Source of the DNA: Emticicia soli
GTDB taxonomy: Bacteria; Bacteroidota; Bacteroidia; Cytophagales; Spirosomataceae
Assembly: GCF_037860775.1 (NCBI RefSeq)
Contig: NZ_JBBEWC010000001.1
Span: forward strand, 372,001 to 436,000
DNA length: 64,000 nucleotides
Direction of reading: 5' to 3'
Below the pieces are notes generated by a model, which worked only from the letters and a program-made list of their open reading frames with translations, was not told the DNA's origin and did no database searches. Both the position numbers and the translations under genes were made by a program. The stretch's first letter is position 1. Each line of letters begins with the position of its first letter. This document shows positions 52,584 through 61,704 of this stretch, in pieces.

Positions 52584-54341
52584 TTAAAGCTTAGGCGCAG
52601 CAGGCTTATTAGGTGAATCAAAAGTATTTGCTCCTTTTACCTTCACTTTTCTGCGATACACCTTATCAACACAAGTAATATACATAATATCAAAATTCGG
52701 CCCACCGAAACATACATTTGACACTTGTCCTTTAGTTTTAGGTACCGGCAAAATAGCATTTACACGGCCTGTCTGGTCTAGTACTTGTATGCCTGTAAGC
52801 GTAGTAACATATATTCTGCCGTCTTTATCACATTTCAGCCCATCAGACCACGCATTTTCGTCTACGTCTCTCACATGCAGCCAACCATATCTTTGTTTAT
52901 GGGCTAATGCACCATCAGCTTGAATCTGATATACCCACACCCAATGCGAAGCCGATTCGGTTACATATAACTGTGTCTGGTCGGGCGATAAGGTTAAGCC
53001 GTTAGCAAACTTTAATCCTTGATCTACTTCTACTTTTTCGCCATTGGGTTTTATCAGATACAATTTACTAGGATTGCTTACTCCATTTGGCGCAGTGAAA
53101 TAGATGTTGCCATTTTTGGCAACCACAATATCGTTTCCCGTTTGGTCGTCCGCTACAACTGTTTCTTTTCCTGTTGGGTCATAGCTGATAATCTGCTTTG
53201 CACCACCTGCTACTACATAGCGTTTTCCGTCTGGGCTGAATGCCGTACCGCTGGCTTTTTTTGCATCTAAATCAAGTACCGTAAGTTTTCCATCTAAACC
53301 CACCTTATAGGTTTTTGAGTTAGGAATATCCTGATAAAATACCTCGCCTGCTGCATTAGTAGCTGTTCCCTCTGTAAATCCATAGCCCTCTCCTACCAAC
53401 TCCCAATTTTCATTTTCGATAAGAATATCGCTCAAAAACTGATTCTGAGATTTAGCTGTCGCTACAGGTTTTGGATAATCTTTCCATAACCAGCGCATAG
53501 CATCGGGGAAAACAGCGGTTCCATGTTTGCCATTGTGGGCGCCTTCGCCCCATACGTGTTTTACTTCATAGCCTGCAAAGGTCAACGCTCGCTCCATCAT
53601 TTCGTTAGATTTCCACCAGTCGCCAGCATAGATATTCAAATCATTGATTCCATCTTGCAGATAAACCCTTATTGGCTTTGGCTCATATTTGCGTATCAAG
53701 GTTGGGTATTCGTTCGCCCCTCGTAAACCTACATACGTGCCAATAGCACTAAAAACCCGCGTAAAAGCATCGGGACGCTCCCATGCAGCCGTAAAAGCAC
53801 AAACCGCACCACTACTAGCTCCACCAATGGCTCTATCATTTCCATTTTTTGATAGACGAATCGGTCGCCCATCACTTGCTTTTTGTTTTTCTACTTCGGG
53901 CAAAATTTCTTCCAAAAGAAACCTTGCATAATTATCTCCTAAACCATCATATTCAAAGCTACGGTTAAAGCGGTCGAGGGCAGTTTCGGCATTAGCTGCT
54001 TTTACTCGCCCATGCATTACAAAAACACCTATTGTTACAGGCATTTCTTTTTTATGAATCAGGTTATCGAATACCGTTGGGGCTTTCCACTGAACACCAT
54101 CTTGATTTATATAAACACAAGCGGGTTTTTCAGGCTTGTATTGCGCCGGAATATAGACCCAATATTCACGCCATGTACCGGGGAAAATCTTGGAATCGGC
54201 AAATTCAAATTTTAATACTTCTCCTTTAGGTACGCCGGCTTGCTCAACAGAGGCGGGGTCTTCAGGATAGTTTTCAACAGGGTTTTGCGCAAAGGCATTT
54301 ACTTGCCAACAAACAAGCATTGTAAAGATTACTTTTTTCAT
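52584..54341 (-). CDS. secreted esterase fused to SMP-30/gluconolactonase propeller
   Basis: The 585-residue protein has a signal peptide (MKKVIFTMLVCWQVNAFAQ). The first half (about 40-290) is an enterochelin esterase-like alpha/beta hydrolase with nucleophile elbow GASSG (S176), an aspartate in YLQDGINDLN and a histidine in WGEGAHNGKHG. The second half (about 305-570) is an SMP-30/gluconolactonase/LRE-like beta-propeller with GTAFSPDGKRYVVAG, NGLTLSPDQTQLYVTES and SDGLKCDKDGRIYVTT. The enzyme may hydrolyse an ester and then open a sugar lactone, both in the periplasm; this coupling is an inference. Confidence 0.88.
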   Translation of the reverse strand: MKKVIFTMLVCWQVNAFAQNPVENYPEDPASVEQAGVPKGEVLKFEFADSKIFPGTWREYWVYIPAQYKPEKPACVYINQDGVQWKAPTVFDNLIHKKEMPVTIGVFVMHGRVKAANAETALDRFNRSFEYDGLGDNYARFLLEEILPEVEKQKASDGRPIRLSKNGNDRAIGGASSGAVCAFTAAWERPDAFTRVFSAIGTYVGLRGANEYPTLIRKYEPKPIRVYLQDGINDLNIYAGDWWKSNEMMERALTFAGYEVKHVWGEGAHNGKHGTAVFPDAMRWLWKDYPKPVATAKSQNQFLSDILIENENWELVGEGYGFTEGTATNAAGEVFYQDIPNSKTYKVGLDGKLTVLDLDAKKASGTAFSPDGKRYVVAGGAKQIISYDPTGKETVVADDQTGNDIVVAKNGNIYFTAPNGVSNPSKLYLIKPNGEKVEVDQGLKFANGLTLSPDQTQLYVTESASHWVWVYQIQADGALAHKQRYGWLHVRDVDENAWSDGLKCDKDGRIYVTTLTGIQVLDQTGRVNAILPVPKTKGQVSNVCFGGPNFDIMYITCVDKVYRRKVKVKGANTFDSPNKPAAPKL

Positions 54342-54651
54342 AGACGAGCTTTAGAAGAGGTAGAATAGAATAATCAAATATAGTAAAATATATGAGATAA
54401 AAGGCTGATGCACCAGTAGAATAAAGCAGTTTTAATCAGATTATTTCTTAGCACCACTTCTAAGATGGAACATCAAAATTGAGCGGAACAATATTCTTAT
54501 TTTGGCTTAAAATAATCAGCTCCGACCTTTCAGTAAATTTTAGAGATGAATCTCCTGCAAAAATTTATTCTTACTCAACAGATTACCTTTATTAGCATGA
54601 TTTTCCGAGTTTCCCATTTTGTCATGCTAAATAAAATTAATCAATAAAAAT
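54342..54651. other. 310-bp intergenic region, divergent promoters expected
   Basis: There is no gene or clear structure here. It separates the divergent esterase fusion and the unknown secreted protein. I found no full TTTG/TAnnTTTG pair. Confidence 0.5.
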
Positions 54652-55311
54652 ATGAAAACCGTTTCTTTTTTAGTCAGTTTGCTTTTTGTTACAGCTAGCT
54701 CTTTTGCTCAGGTGTCGAATGAGAATACAATGAGTGTTATGATTAATGGTACTGAGTATAAAACGCAACCCCGCCAAATTAAGATTGGCAATTATGCTTA
54801 TTTTACGGGTAATGCTACAAAGCCAGATAAAATGCTGAGAATATGGCTAGGTGATTTTTATGGTCGTTCGGCTGTTGAGTCGGGCACTTACTTGATTGTA
54901 AATGCTGATAAACCTGATACTAAAGCAAACATCAAAAAAGCACAGGAATCAGGAAACTATAAAGGTATTGCAGCTATCAGGTATGTAGAAGAAATTAAGA
55001 CTCCTCGCATGGAATACCACATGGGCGAGTCTCAAAATAATGATGAGACCTTGGAAGTAAAAAATAACGGCGATGGTTTTGTAGAAATTACTTTTAACAG
55101 CAAACTAGAAGGTACTTATTGGAAAGAAAAAGCCACAGCTACGGCGTTTGGTGGGTTAGGCAGGCTTAGAGACAAAGTAGAAAATAAGATTATTACTCAA
55201 GCTACAGGTTTCGACTCAAATATTGACCCTGAGGGTAATGGTTATAAAAAACAAGAGAAAAAAGATGAAATAGTATTAACCAATGGCAAAATGAGAATGA
55301 AAAACAACTGA
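54652..55311 (+). CDS. hypothetical secreted protein
   Basis: I do not recognise this 219-residue protein. It has a clean signal peptide (MKTVSFLVSLLFVTASSFAQ) and no further membrane segment. The mature part begins with a strand-rich stretch (TMSVMINGTEYKTQPRQIKIGNYAYFTGN), resembling the start of Bacteroidota periplasmic beta-proteins. A charged C-terminus follows (KKQEKKDEIVLTNGKMRMKNN). There is no cysteine in the mature protein and no T9SS sorting domain. Likely periplasmic; the role is unknown. It is a single-gene unit. Confidence 0.75.
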   Translation: MKTVSFLVSLLFVTASSFAQVSNENTMSVMINGTEYKTQPRQIKIGNYAYFTGNATKPDKMLRIWLGDFYGRSAVESGTYLIVNADKPDTKANIKKAQESGNYKGIAAIRYVEEIKTPRMEYHMGESQNNDETLEVKNNGDGFVEITFNSKLEGTYWKEKATATAFGGLGRLRDKVENKIITQATGFDSNIDPEGNGYKKQEKKDEIVLTNGKMRMKNN

Positions 55312-55497
55312 GTTATTTGACACATAAGCTAAACCTAGAAGGGGGAAATTCTATTTCTCCCTTTTTTTTATGTTAGCCTGTGCATGGCTCTCAGTATTTT
55401 CTACATAAATAATATCAATATCCACAATAAAATAAGGGTTCGTACATAGATTAAATAAAATTATCCAAATAAAATTTATATTAACAACAAATTATCC

Positions 55498-55505
55498 TAA
55501 TTTTG
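55498..55505 (+). promoter_or_regulatory. candidate -7 element (TAATTTTG) for ahcY
   Basis: A full match to TAnnTTTG 63 bp before the ahcY start, giving a leader of about 55 nt. There is no clear -33 TTTG and no recognised SAH riboswitch. Confidence 0.45.
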
Positions 55506-55568
55506 TACAGAATTTAGAAAAACCAACTAAATTAACAATTCATTAAGGATAAATTAACTTAAAAGATA

Positions 55569-56882
55569 ATGTCAGCAACAAAGAATTACATTCCTTACAA
55601 AGTAAAAGACATTTCCCTTGCCGATTGGGGTCGTAAAGAAATCAAATTAGCCGAAGCAGAAATGCCGGGCTTGATGTCGATCCGTAAAGAATATGGCCCA
55701 TCAAAACCACTAGCAGGTGCACGTGTAGCAGGTTGTTTACACATGACAATCCAGACTGCGGTTTTGATTGAAACATTGGTAGAATTAGGTGCTGAAGTAA
55801 CTTGGTCATCGTGTAATATTTTCTCAACGCAAGACCACGCCGCTGCTGCTATTGCTGCTGCTGGTATTCAGGTTTATGCTTGGAAAGGCCAAACTGCCGA
55901 AGAGTTTGACTGGTGTATTGAGCAAACTTTGTTTTTTGGTGAAGAACAAAAACCATTAAACATGATTCTTGACGATGGTGGTGATTTAACAAATATGGTA
56001 TTTGACAAATACCCTGAGTTAATCGGCGACATCAAAGGTTTATCAGAAGAAACAACTACGGGTGTACACCGTTTATATGAGCGCCAAAGAAATGGCACTT
56101 TGCACTTACCGGCTATTAACGTAAACGACTCTGTAACAAAATCGAAATTTGATAACAAATACGGTTGTCGTGAGTCATTAGTTGATGCGATTCGTCGTGC
56201 AACTGACTTGATGCTTGCTGGTAAAGTTGCAGTTGTTGCTGGTTATGGCGACGTAGGTAAAGGTTCGGCAGATTCGTTACGTGGAGCAGGTTGTAGAGTG
56301 TTGGTAACTGAAATTGACCCTATCTGTGCGCTACAAGCTGCTATGGATGGCTACGAAGTAGTAACAATGGACGAGGCTGCCACACGTGCTAATATCTTTG
56401 TAACGGCTACTGGTAACATCGACATTATCCGTGACCGTCATTTCAAAGCCATGCGTGATAAAGCTGTTGTTTGTAACATTGGTCACTTCGATAACGAAAT
56501 CGATATGGCTTGGTTAAACGACAACTACGGACACACTAAGTCTACTATCAAACCACAAGTTGATATGTATGAAGTAGATGGCAAAGAAATCATTATCTTA
56601 GCTGAAGGACGTTTAGTTAACTTAGGTTGTGCTATGGGTCACCCATCTTTTGTAATGTCGTGCTCGTTCTCAAACCAAACTTTGGCACAACTTGAATTGT
56701 GGAACAACAGCGATAAATACGAGAAAAAAGTATATGTATTGCCTAAGCAACTAGATGAGAAAGTAGCTGCTTTCCACCTTGCTCACGTAGGTGCGAAACT
56801 AGATACTTTAAATGCTGACCAAGCTGCTTACATTGGTGTAGCGGTTGAAGGTCCGTTCAAAGCAGAAATGTACCGTTATTAA
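55569..56882 (+). CDS. ahcY: adenosylhomocysteinase
   Basis: AhcY splits S-adenosylhomocysteine into adenosine and homocysteine and so keeps methylation reactions running. The 437-residue protein has the substrate-binding residues in ARVAGCLHMTIQTAVLIETL and DDGGDLTNMV, the NAD-binding VAGYGDVGKGSADSL, and the conserved EIDPICALQAAMDGYEV. The C-terminus is FKAEMYRY, a variant of the family's closing PDHYRY. Codon use is biased as for a well-expressed gene. Confidence 0.96.
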   Translation: MSATKNYIPYKVKDISLADWGRKEIKLAEAEMPGLMSIRKEYGPSKPLAGARVAGCLHMTIQTAVLIETLVELGAEVTWSSCNIFSTQDHAAAAIAAAGIQVYAWKGQTAEEFDWCIEQTLFFGEEQKPLNMILDDGGDLTNMVFDKYPELIGDIKGLSEETTTGVHRLYERQRNGTLHLPAINVNDSVTKSKFDNKYGCRESLVDAIRRATDLMLAGKVAVVAGYGDVGKGSADSLRGAGCRVLVTEIDPICALQAAMDGYEVVTMDEAATRANIFVTATGNIDIIRDRHFKAMRDKAVVCNIGHFDNEIDMAWLNDNYGHTKSTIKPQVDMYEVDGKEIIILAEGRLVNLGCAMGHPSFVMSCSFSNQTLAQLELWNNSDKYEKKVYVLPKQLDEKVAAFHLAHVGAKLDTLNADQAAYIGVAVEGPFKAEMYRY

Positions 56883-56904
56883 TATTGTTGATTTTTCAAC
56901 GCAC

Positions 56905-56932
56905 AGAGAGGGATTCAGCCGGATTCCTCTCT
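56905..56932 (+). terminator. terminator after ahcY
   Basis: AGAGAGG (56905-56911) pairs with CCTCTCT (56926-56932) and a T-rich stretch follows. It also lies at the 3' end of the convergent pbpC gene. Confidence 0.7.
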
Positions 56933-56939
56933 TTTGTTT

Positions 56940-59276
56940 TTATTCAGGCTTAATAGTTACCCAAATGCTACTACTCCGGCCTTTATCATCTGTACACGAG
57001 ATTTTTAGTTTACCAGCCGTAGGCATAAAAAACACAGGTTGGTTAGCTTTAGCTTTTTTAAGTAACTTATCATTTAAGTACCAATACACCTCTTTTACAT
57101 CGTTAGCCGCCTGGCAAGCCAATTGCATTTGTTGAGGGTCTTTGGTATTGACATAATATTCGCTTCCGTTGTTAGGATTTGTAATAACAGGCAGATTGTT
57201 AGATGCGCCAAACACCCTTGTACAAGCCGGATTATGAGCTGGAATCTTCTCATAAAGAATATGCTTTAACTCATAAAAGCTGATTAACTCTGGCGCATAA
57301 TTCATGTAGTTTTTCTGCTTATAATTACCATCAATGGGTAAGCATTGCGTACAGTAACTCATGGTTTCGGCATGATTAACAAAAAACTGCTTGATATGGG
57401 CGCATTTGCGGGTATGAGAGATATTCCGGATAGAATAATCAAGAATTTTATTGCTACAATAATCATTCGGCAAATCGCCTGATTCGGCGCATACCTGCCG
57501 AGACACTACATTATCAGGTTGTTTAAACCACTCGTTTGTTGAGTTGTAATCAATACTATTAAAAACCTGAAACAACAAGGGCGTTGCTATTTCTGCCCCG
57601 CTCAATTCGGGAACACCTTCGCCCGAAAAATTACCTACCCACACGCCTATTGTGTATTTTTTGTTATAACCTATACTCCAGGCATCACGTTTCCCAAAAG
57701 ACGTGCCCGTTTTCCATGCTATTTTGGGCAGGCGATATGTATAATCGAAATTATTCGGCAAATCAGGTCTTTTGATTTGCGATAAAATCTGCGTGATTAA
57801 GAAACACGATTCTTTAGAAATCAGAGGCGACGCACCTCTGCTCTCTTTCGCCTGTTTTTTTAAGCTCATTCTCTCCCAATTCCCCTGATTGGCAAAAACG
57901 GCATATAGTTGTGTCATTTCTTCGAGTGTTACGCCGCAGCCTCCCAAAACTATCGACAAACCCAAGTCTTTCTCTTGCTTCTTTACCGTCTGGAAGTTTG
58001 CTTTTTTCAATACATCAATCAGCTCTTTTTTGCCTAAATCTCTTACTACCTTCACGGCCGGAATATTCAAAGAATTAGCCAGCGCAAACTCAACTGTTAC
58101 TTTACCATTAAACTTCTTATCAAAGTTTTCGGGCTCAAATCCGCTGAAATTGGTGGGTACGTCATTAATAATGTTTTTAGGCGTAATTATGCCCTTATCG
58201 AAAGCCGTAGCGTATAACACAGGTTTCAGGGCACTTCCGGGTGAGCGTATGGCCTGTATGCCATCTACTTGCCCACCATCAGTCTTATTATTGAAATTGG
58301 CAGAACCAACGTAGGTTTCAACCTGCATGGTTTCGTTGTTAATAACCAGAACTGCCGCATTATGGATATTCATCGCCCGAATACGGTTCGCATAATTCCC
58401 GACTATTTGCTCTACTTTTGATTGTACAGGCAATTTGATGTAAGTCTGGATAGTAGGTTCATCAGGGAACTGTTTTTTCAGTCTGAGAGCCAGATGTGGT
58501 ATCAGCTTTGGGGCTTCATGGCGGCTTACATTAAGAGGCTCTCGCAGAGCATCGTTTATTACCTGGCTTTCAAATGCTCTTTCAAGTTTAAAACGCTCAA
58601 GCCATTTGTTTCTTTCCTGCACAATAAAAGGGTTTCTTGTCCCCAATTGCAAACTTGTAGGTCGGTTAGGAATAATAGCCAGCGTGGTTACTTCGGCCAG
58701 ACTTAATCTATCGGGCGATTTCTGAAAATATAGATAAGAGGCAGATTTGATACCTTCGATATTAGAACCATAGGGCACCAAATTAAGATATAATTGCAGA
58801 ATCTCATCTTTTGAGTAAAAAAGTTCTAATTGCATTGCCCTACCTATTTCTGACAGCTTATTCAGGTAAGTCCTCTCTCCAGGATATAGCAAGCGCACAA
58901 CCTGCATGGTTATAGTACTTGCACCCGAAGTACGCCGATTTTTAGTAAAATTATTATAAAATGCCCTTACCACAGCAATAGGATTAACCCCAAAATGATA
59001 ATAGAAATATTTATCTTCTTTGGTAATAATAGCTTTGCGGAGTGTTGGGGTAATTTCTTTCAGTTCTACGTACATCCGCCATTTATCGTCAGGACTCAGA
59101 AAAGCGTGTAGTAGTGTGCCATCAGAAGCTGTAATAAGCGTAGAATACCTCGTGTTTATTTTTAGTGGAAAAAAAAGGTTCAGCAAAATCAGTACTCCCA
59201 GCAGTATTAAAGCTATTTTTCCATAAATACTTTTAAACAAGAAGGAGAAAAGTTTTTGAGAGAGAGACTTAAACAC
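56940..59276 (-). CDS. pbpC: penicillin-binding protein 1C
   Basis: The 778-residue bifunctional enzyme starts at a GTG (complement of 59274-59276) and has one N-terminal membrane helix (IYGKIALILLGVLILLNLFF). The glycosyltransferase domain has TKEDKYFYYHFGVNP and GASTITMQVVRLLYPGERT. The transpeptidase domain has the nucleophile motif SALK (SPGSALKPVLYATAFD), SLN (LANSLNIPAVKV) and KTGTS. A C-terminal BiPBP_C domain (PVITNPNNGSEYYVNT...WYLNDKLLKKA) completes the PBP1C layout. It builds and cross-links peptidoglycan in the periplasm. No adjacent alpha-2-macroglobulin gene, the usual partner of pbpC, is seen here. Confidence 0.94.
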   Translation of the reverse strand: MFKSLSQKLFSFLFKSIYGKIALILLGVLILLNLFFPLKINTRYSTLITASDGTLLHAFLSPDDKWRMYVELKEITPTLRKAIITKEDKYFYYHFGVNPIAVVRAFYNNFTKNRRTSGASTITMQVVRLLYPGERTYLNKLSEIGRAMQLELFYSKDEILQLYLNLVPYGSNIEGIKSASYLYFQKSPDRLSLAEVTTLAIIPNRPTSLQLGTRNPFIVQERNKWLERFKLERAFESQVINDALREPLNVSRHEAPKLIPHLALRLKKQFPDEPTIQTYIKLPVQSKVEQIVGNYANRIRAMNIHNAAVLVINNETMQVETYVGSANFNNKTDGGQVDGIQAIRSPGSALKPVLYATAFDKGIITPKNIINDVPTNFSGFEPENFDKKFNGKVTVEFALANSLNIPAVKVVRDLGKKELIDVLKKANFQTVKKQEKDLGLSIVLGGCGVTLEEMTQLYAVFANQGNWERMSLKKQAKESRGASPLISKESCFLITQILSQIKRPDLPNNFDYTYRLPKIAWKTGTSFGKRDAWSIGYNKKYTIGVWVGNFSGEGVPELSGAEIATPLLFQVFNSIDYNSTNEWFKQPDNVVSRQVCAESGDLPNDYCSNKILDYSIRNISHTRKCAHIKQFFVNHAETMSYCTQCLPIDGNYKQKNYMNYAPELISFYELKHILYEKIPAHNPACTRVFGASNNLPVITNPNNGSEYYVNTKDPQQMQLACQAANDVKEVYWYLNDKLLKKAKANQPVFFMPTAGKLKISCTDDKGRSSSIWVTIKPE

Positions 59277-59352
59277 GAATTTATTTTTTAAAATTTGTCA
59301 TGAATTAAACGAATTTAAACGAATATTGTGTTTCAAACTACCTTAATTTTTC

Positions 59353-59874
59353 ATGAATCTAAAATTAAAATCTAAGCTTCGTAAAATCACTACCTTTATT
59401 TTTGATATTGACGGCGTACTGACCGACTCTACCATAATAGCCCTGAGAGGCGGCGAACTAGCCCGTACTTTCAATGTAAAAGACGGCTATGCTATGGGAA
59501 AAGCCGTGAGGTCCGGCTATAATATCGCTATTATTTCAGGAGGAAAAGAAGAAAGTGTAAGGGAGCGCCTTGCACCACTAGGGGTAAAAGATATTTTTCT
59601 GGGAATAAGAACAGACCAGAAACTTTCTGTTTTTGACCAGTATCTGATAGATAATAATCTCACAGCCGAGCAAACAGTATATATGGGAGACGATTTGCCC
59701 GATTGGGAAATCATGAAGTATCGAAATGTACTTTCTGTTTGCCCTGCCGATGCCGTTGACGAAATCCAAGAAGTAGCTTTGTATCGTACAAAAAAAGACG
59801 GCGGAAAAGCCGCCGTAAGGGAGGTTATAGAAATGGTAATGAAAGAACAAGGCAAGTGGATGAAGATTTTTTAA
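59353..59874 (+). CDS. kdsC: KdsC-type HAD phosphatase
   Basis: The 173-residue protein is a small HAD phosphatase with FDIDGVLTDS (nucleophile D18, acid/base D20), ISGGKEESV and the metal-binding YMGDDLPDWEIM. Size and motifs match KdsC, which removes phosphate from 3-deoxy-D-manno-octulosonate 8-phosphate in the synthesis of Kdo for lipid A. Close relatives act on similar sialic- or sugar-acid phosphates, so some ambiguity remains. The other kds genes are not nearby. Confidence 0.88.
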   Translation: MNLKLKSKLRKITTFIFDIDGVLTDSTIIALRGGELARTFNVKDGYAMGKAVRSGYNIAIISGGKEESVRERLAPLGVKDIFLGIRTDQKLSVFDQYLIDNNLTAEQTVYMGDDLPDWEIMKYRNVLSVCPADAVDEIQEVALYRTKKDGGKAAVREVIEMVMKEQGKWMKIF

Positions 59875-59900
59875 AAATATAGATTATTTTGCCTCTATAA

Positions 59901-59946
59901 TACAAAAAAGCCTATCTTCCTATTGTGGAAAGATGGGCTTTTTGTA
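59901..59946 (+). terminator. terminator after kdsC
   Basis: A long stem with one wobble pair and a bulge (59901-59920 with 59927-59946). The descending arm contains TTTTT. Confidence 0.8.
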
Positions 59947-60008
59947 CCTACTCTATTTAACAAAAGAATTGATTTTATTAAAAGGAATACTTATACGTAA
60001 AGATTTTT

Positions 60009-60016
60009 TATATTTG
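60009..60016 (+). promoter_or_regulatory. candidate -7 element (TATATTTG) for the T9SS metalloprotease gene
   Basis: A full match to TAnnTTTG, 55 bp before the start codon at 60072. No matching -33. Confidence 0.4.
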
Positions 60017-60071
60017 TTTATAATAAGCACCTTCTCCTATTAATTGTTATGCGTTTAAACCGTCTTTTGCT

Positions 60072-61694
60072 ATGAAAAAAGGTCTATTGCTCTGTTCTCT
60101 TTTTCTGGGCTTGTCAATTGTATCATATTCTCAGACAATTATCAGATTTGTCCCTGATAAATCATTAAAAAGTAGCAGTTCGCAAGTTTTAGTTAGCGGG
60201 CAAATAAAGCAAATAGGCAATGATTTCAGCCATGCAATACAACTTGAATTACCCGACCGTAAGCTTAATCTGCAATTCAGACCGAGTGCAATTAAGCAAT
60301 ACGAGAAAATCTATACATCAGACGGCGAACTACCAAGCCAGGCAGAACTGTATGAAGCATCTAGTGGTACACAAAAATATTACCTCACAAGTATTCATAA
60401 ACAATTTCATGGGCTGTTTTTTTCAGAAAACGAGGAGTACTGGAGTATTGACAAACAAAATGACTCTTTTTATACTTATCAGAAAATACCTAAAGCCGGA
60501 GGTTTTGAAAGTACATGTGCCTATGATTTGCCAGAGCAATCTATCAGTAAAACTAAAACCCGATTTAAACCTTCTGCCCTGGCAACTTGCGTTGAGTTTT
60601 CTATAGGCTTTGTATGTGATTATAAGCAATACCTATCATCTGGTTCTAATGTTGCTCTCTTAGAAGCCGAAAACCTTAAAAGGCTTGCCATTACACAACT
60701 TATTTTCGCACCCTTTACCTTTAAGACTGATATTGTTTTTAAAGCAATCGGGCATATAATTTATACTAATGAAGATTCTTCTCCGTGGACAACCAATGCT
60801 ACTAAGACTTTAATCGAATCTTCTGCCGATTTACATTTCAATTGGCAAAAACCAGAAGCATGGAAGAAGCATAAATCACTTATTGTAATTGGCCTAACCG
60901 GCATAAATTTTTCAGGTAGAATTATAGGCTATGCCAGATATTATCGAAATGAGCTTGGAATAGGAACATTTATCATGAAAGGTTTTCTTGATGCCTCTCA
61001 ATCAATATGGGTAGCGGCCCATGAAATGGGGCACGTTCTTGGTGCTGAGCACGATAGTATACAGGATGACGGAGGAGCATCGCTAATGCAACCAAATTAT
61101 AGCAAAACTAATTGGAGCTCTCGAAGTAAACAAGCTATTAATGCTCTATTAGACGAATTAGATCAAAAGAAGTTAATTTATGAGTGTTCAAAAATTTCGC
61201 TTAGCTATGAATTGGAAAAAGATACTATTTCATTCAAATGGGAAACCAACTATGAAGATGTAGAAGATAAGTTTATTATCGAATTCAGCTCTGATAAAGA
61301 AAAAACCTGGCATGAATTAAGCTCAAAAGCGTCAAAAGGAGCTTTTACTTATCAATACAACTTTATCAGCCCGAAGCCTTTGAGTGAAGTTACTTATTAT
61401 CGGGTACGTCAACAAGGATTCAATGAAATAACATCAAACAGCGTAGCTATTGCTATTACATCTACCGAAAACTTGCCTGAAAACATCAAGGTCTTTCCAA
61501 ACCCTTTTGTAAGCCAAATTCAGATAGAGTTACTGATTCCTGATGATATAAGTATCTATAATATAAGCGGAAAGCGTATAGTAAATACAGCACATAAACA
61601 AAGCCAATACACTATTGATACATCTGCTTGGCCTGAAGGCACTTACTTTATTCAAGCCAAGGGTAGTCAGAGAGTACATAAAGTTGTCAAGTAA
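60072..61694 (+). CDS. secreted ADAM-like metalloprotease with T9SS sorting domain
   Basis: The 540-residue protein has a signal peptide (MKKGLLLCSLFLGLSIVSYSQ), then a propeptide-like region (about 22-165). A zincin domain follows with HEMGHVLGAEHD (zinc ligands H317, H321, H327, catalytic E318) and a Met-turn in SLMQPNYS, as in the M12B adamalysin/reprolysin family. A fibronectin-like region (about 375-455) precedes the T9SS type A sorting domain (VFPNPFVSQIQIELLIPDD...WPEGTYFIQAKG). It is therefore probably a secreted or surface protease that digests proteins outside the cell. Confidence 0.9.
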   Translation: MKKGLLLCSLFLGLSIVSYSQTIIRFVPDKSLKSSSSQVLVSGQIKQIGNDFSHAIQLELPDRKLNLQFRPSAIKQYEKIYTSDGELPSQAELYEASSGTQKYYLTSIHKQFHGLFFSENEEYWSIDKQNDSFYTYQKIPKAGGFESTCAYDLPEQSISKTKTRFKPSALATCVEFSIGFVCDYKQYLSSGSNVALLEAENLKRLAITQLIFAPFTFKTDIVFKAIGHIIYTNEDSSPWTTNATKTLIESSADLHFNWQKPEAWKKHKSLIVIGLTGINFSGRIIGYARYYRNELGIGTFIMKGFLDASQSIWVAAHEMGHVLGAEHDSIQDDGGASLMQPNYSKTNWSSRSKQAINALLDELDQKKLIYECSKISLSYELEKDTISFKWETNYEDVEDKFIIEFSSDKEKTWHELSSKASKGAFTYQYNFISPKPLSEVTYYRVRQQGFNEITSNSVAIAITSTENLPENIKVFPNPFVSQIQIELLIPDDISIYNISGKRIVNTAHKQSQYTIDTSAWPEGTYFIQAKGSQRVHKVVK

Positions 61695-61704
61695 AGACGT
61701 TATC

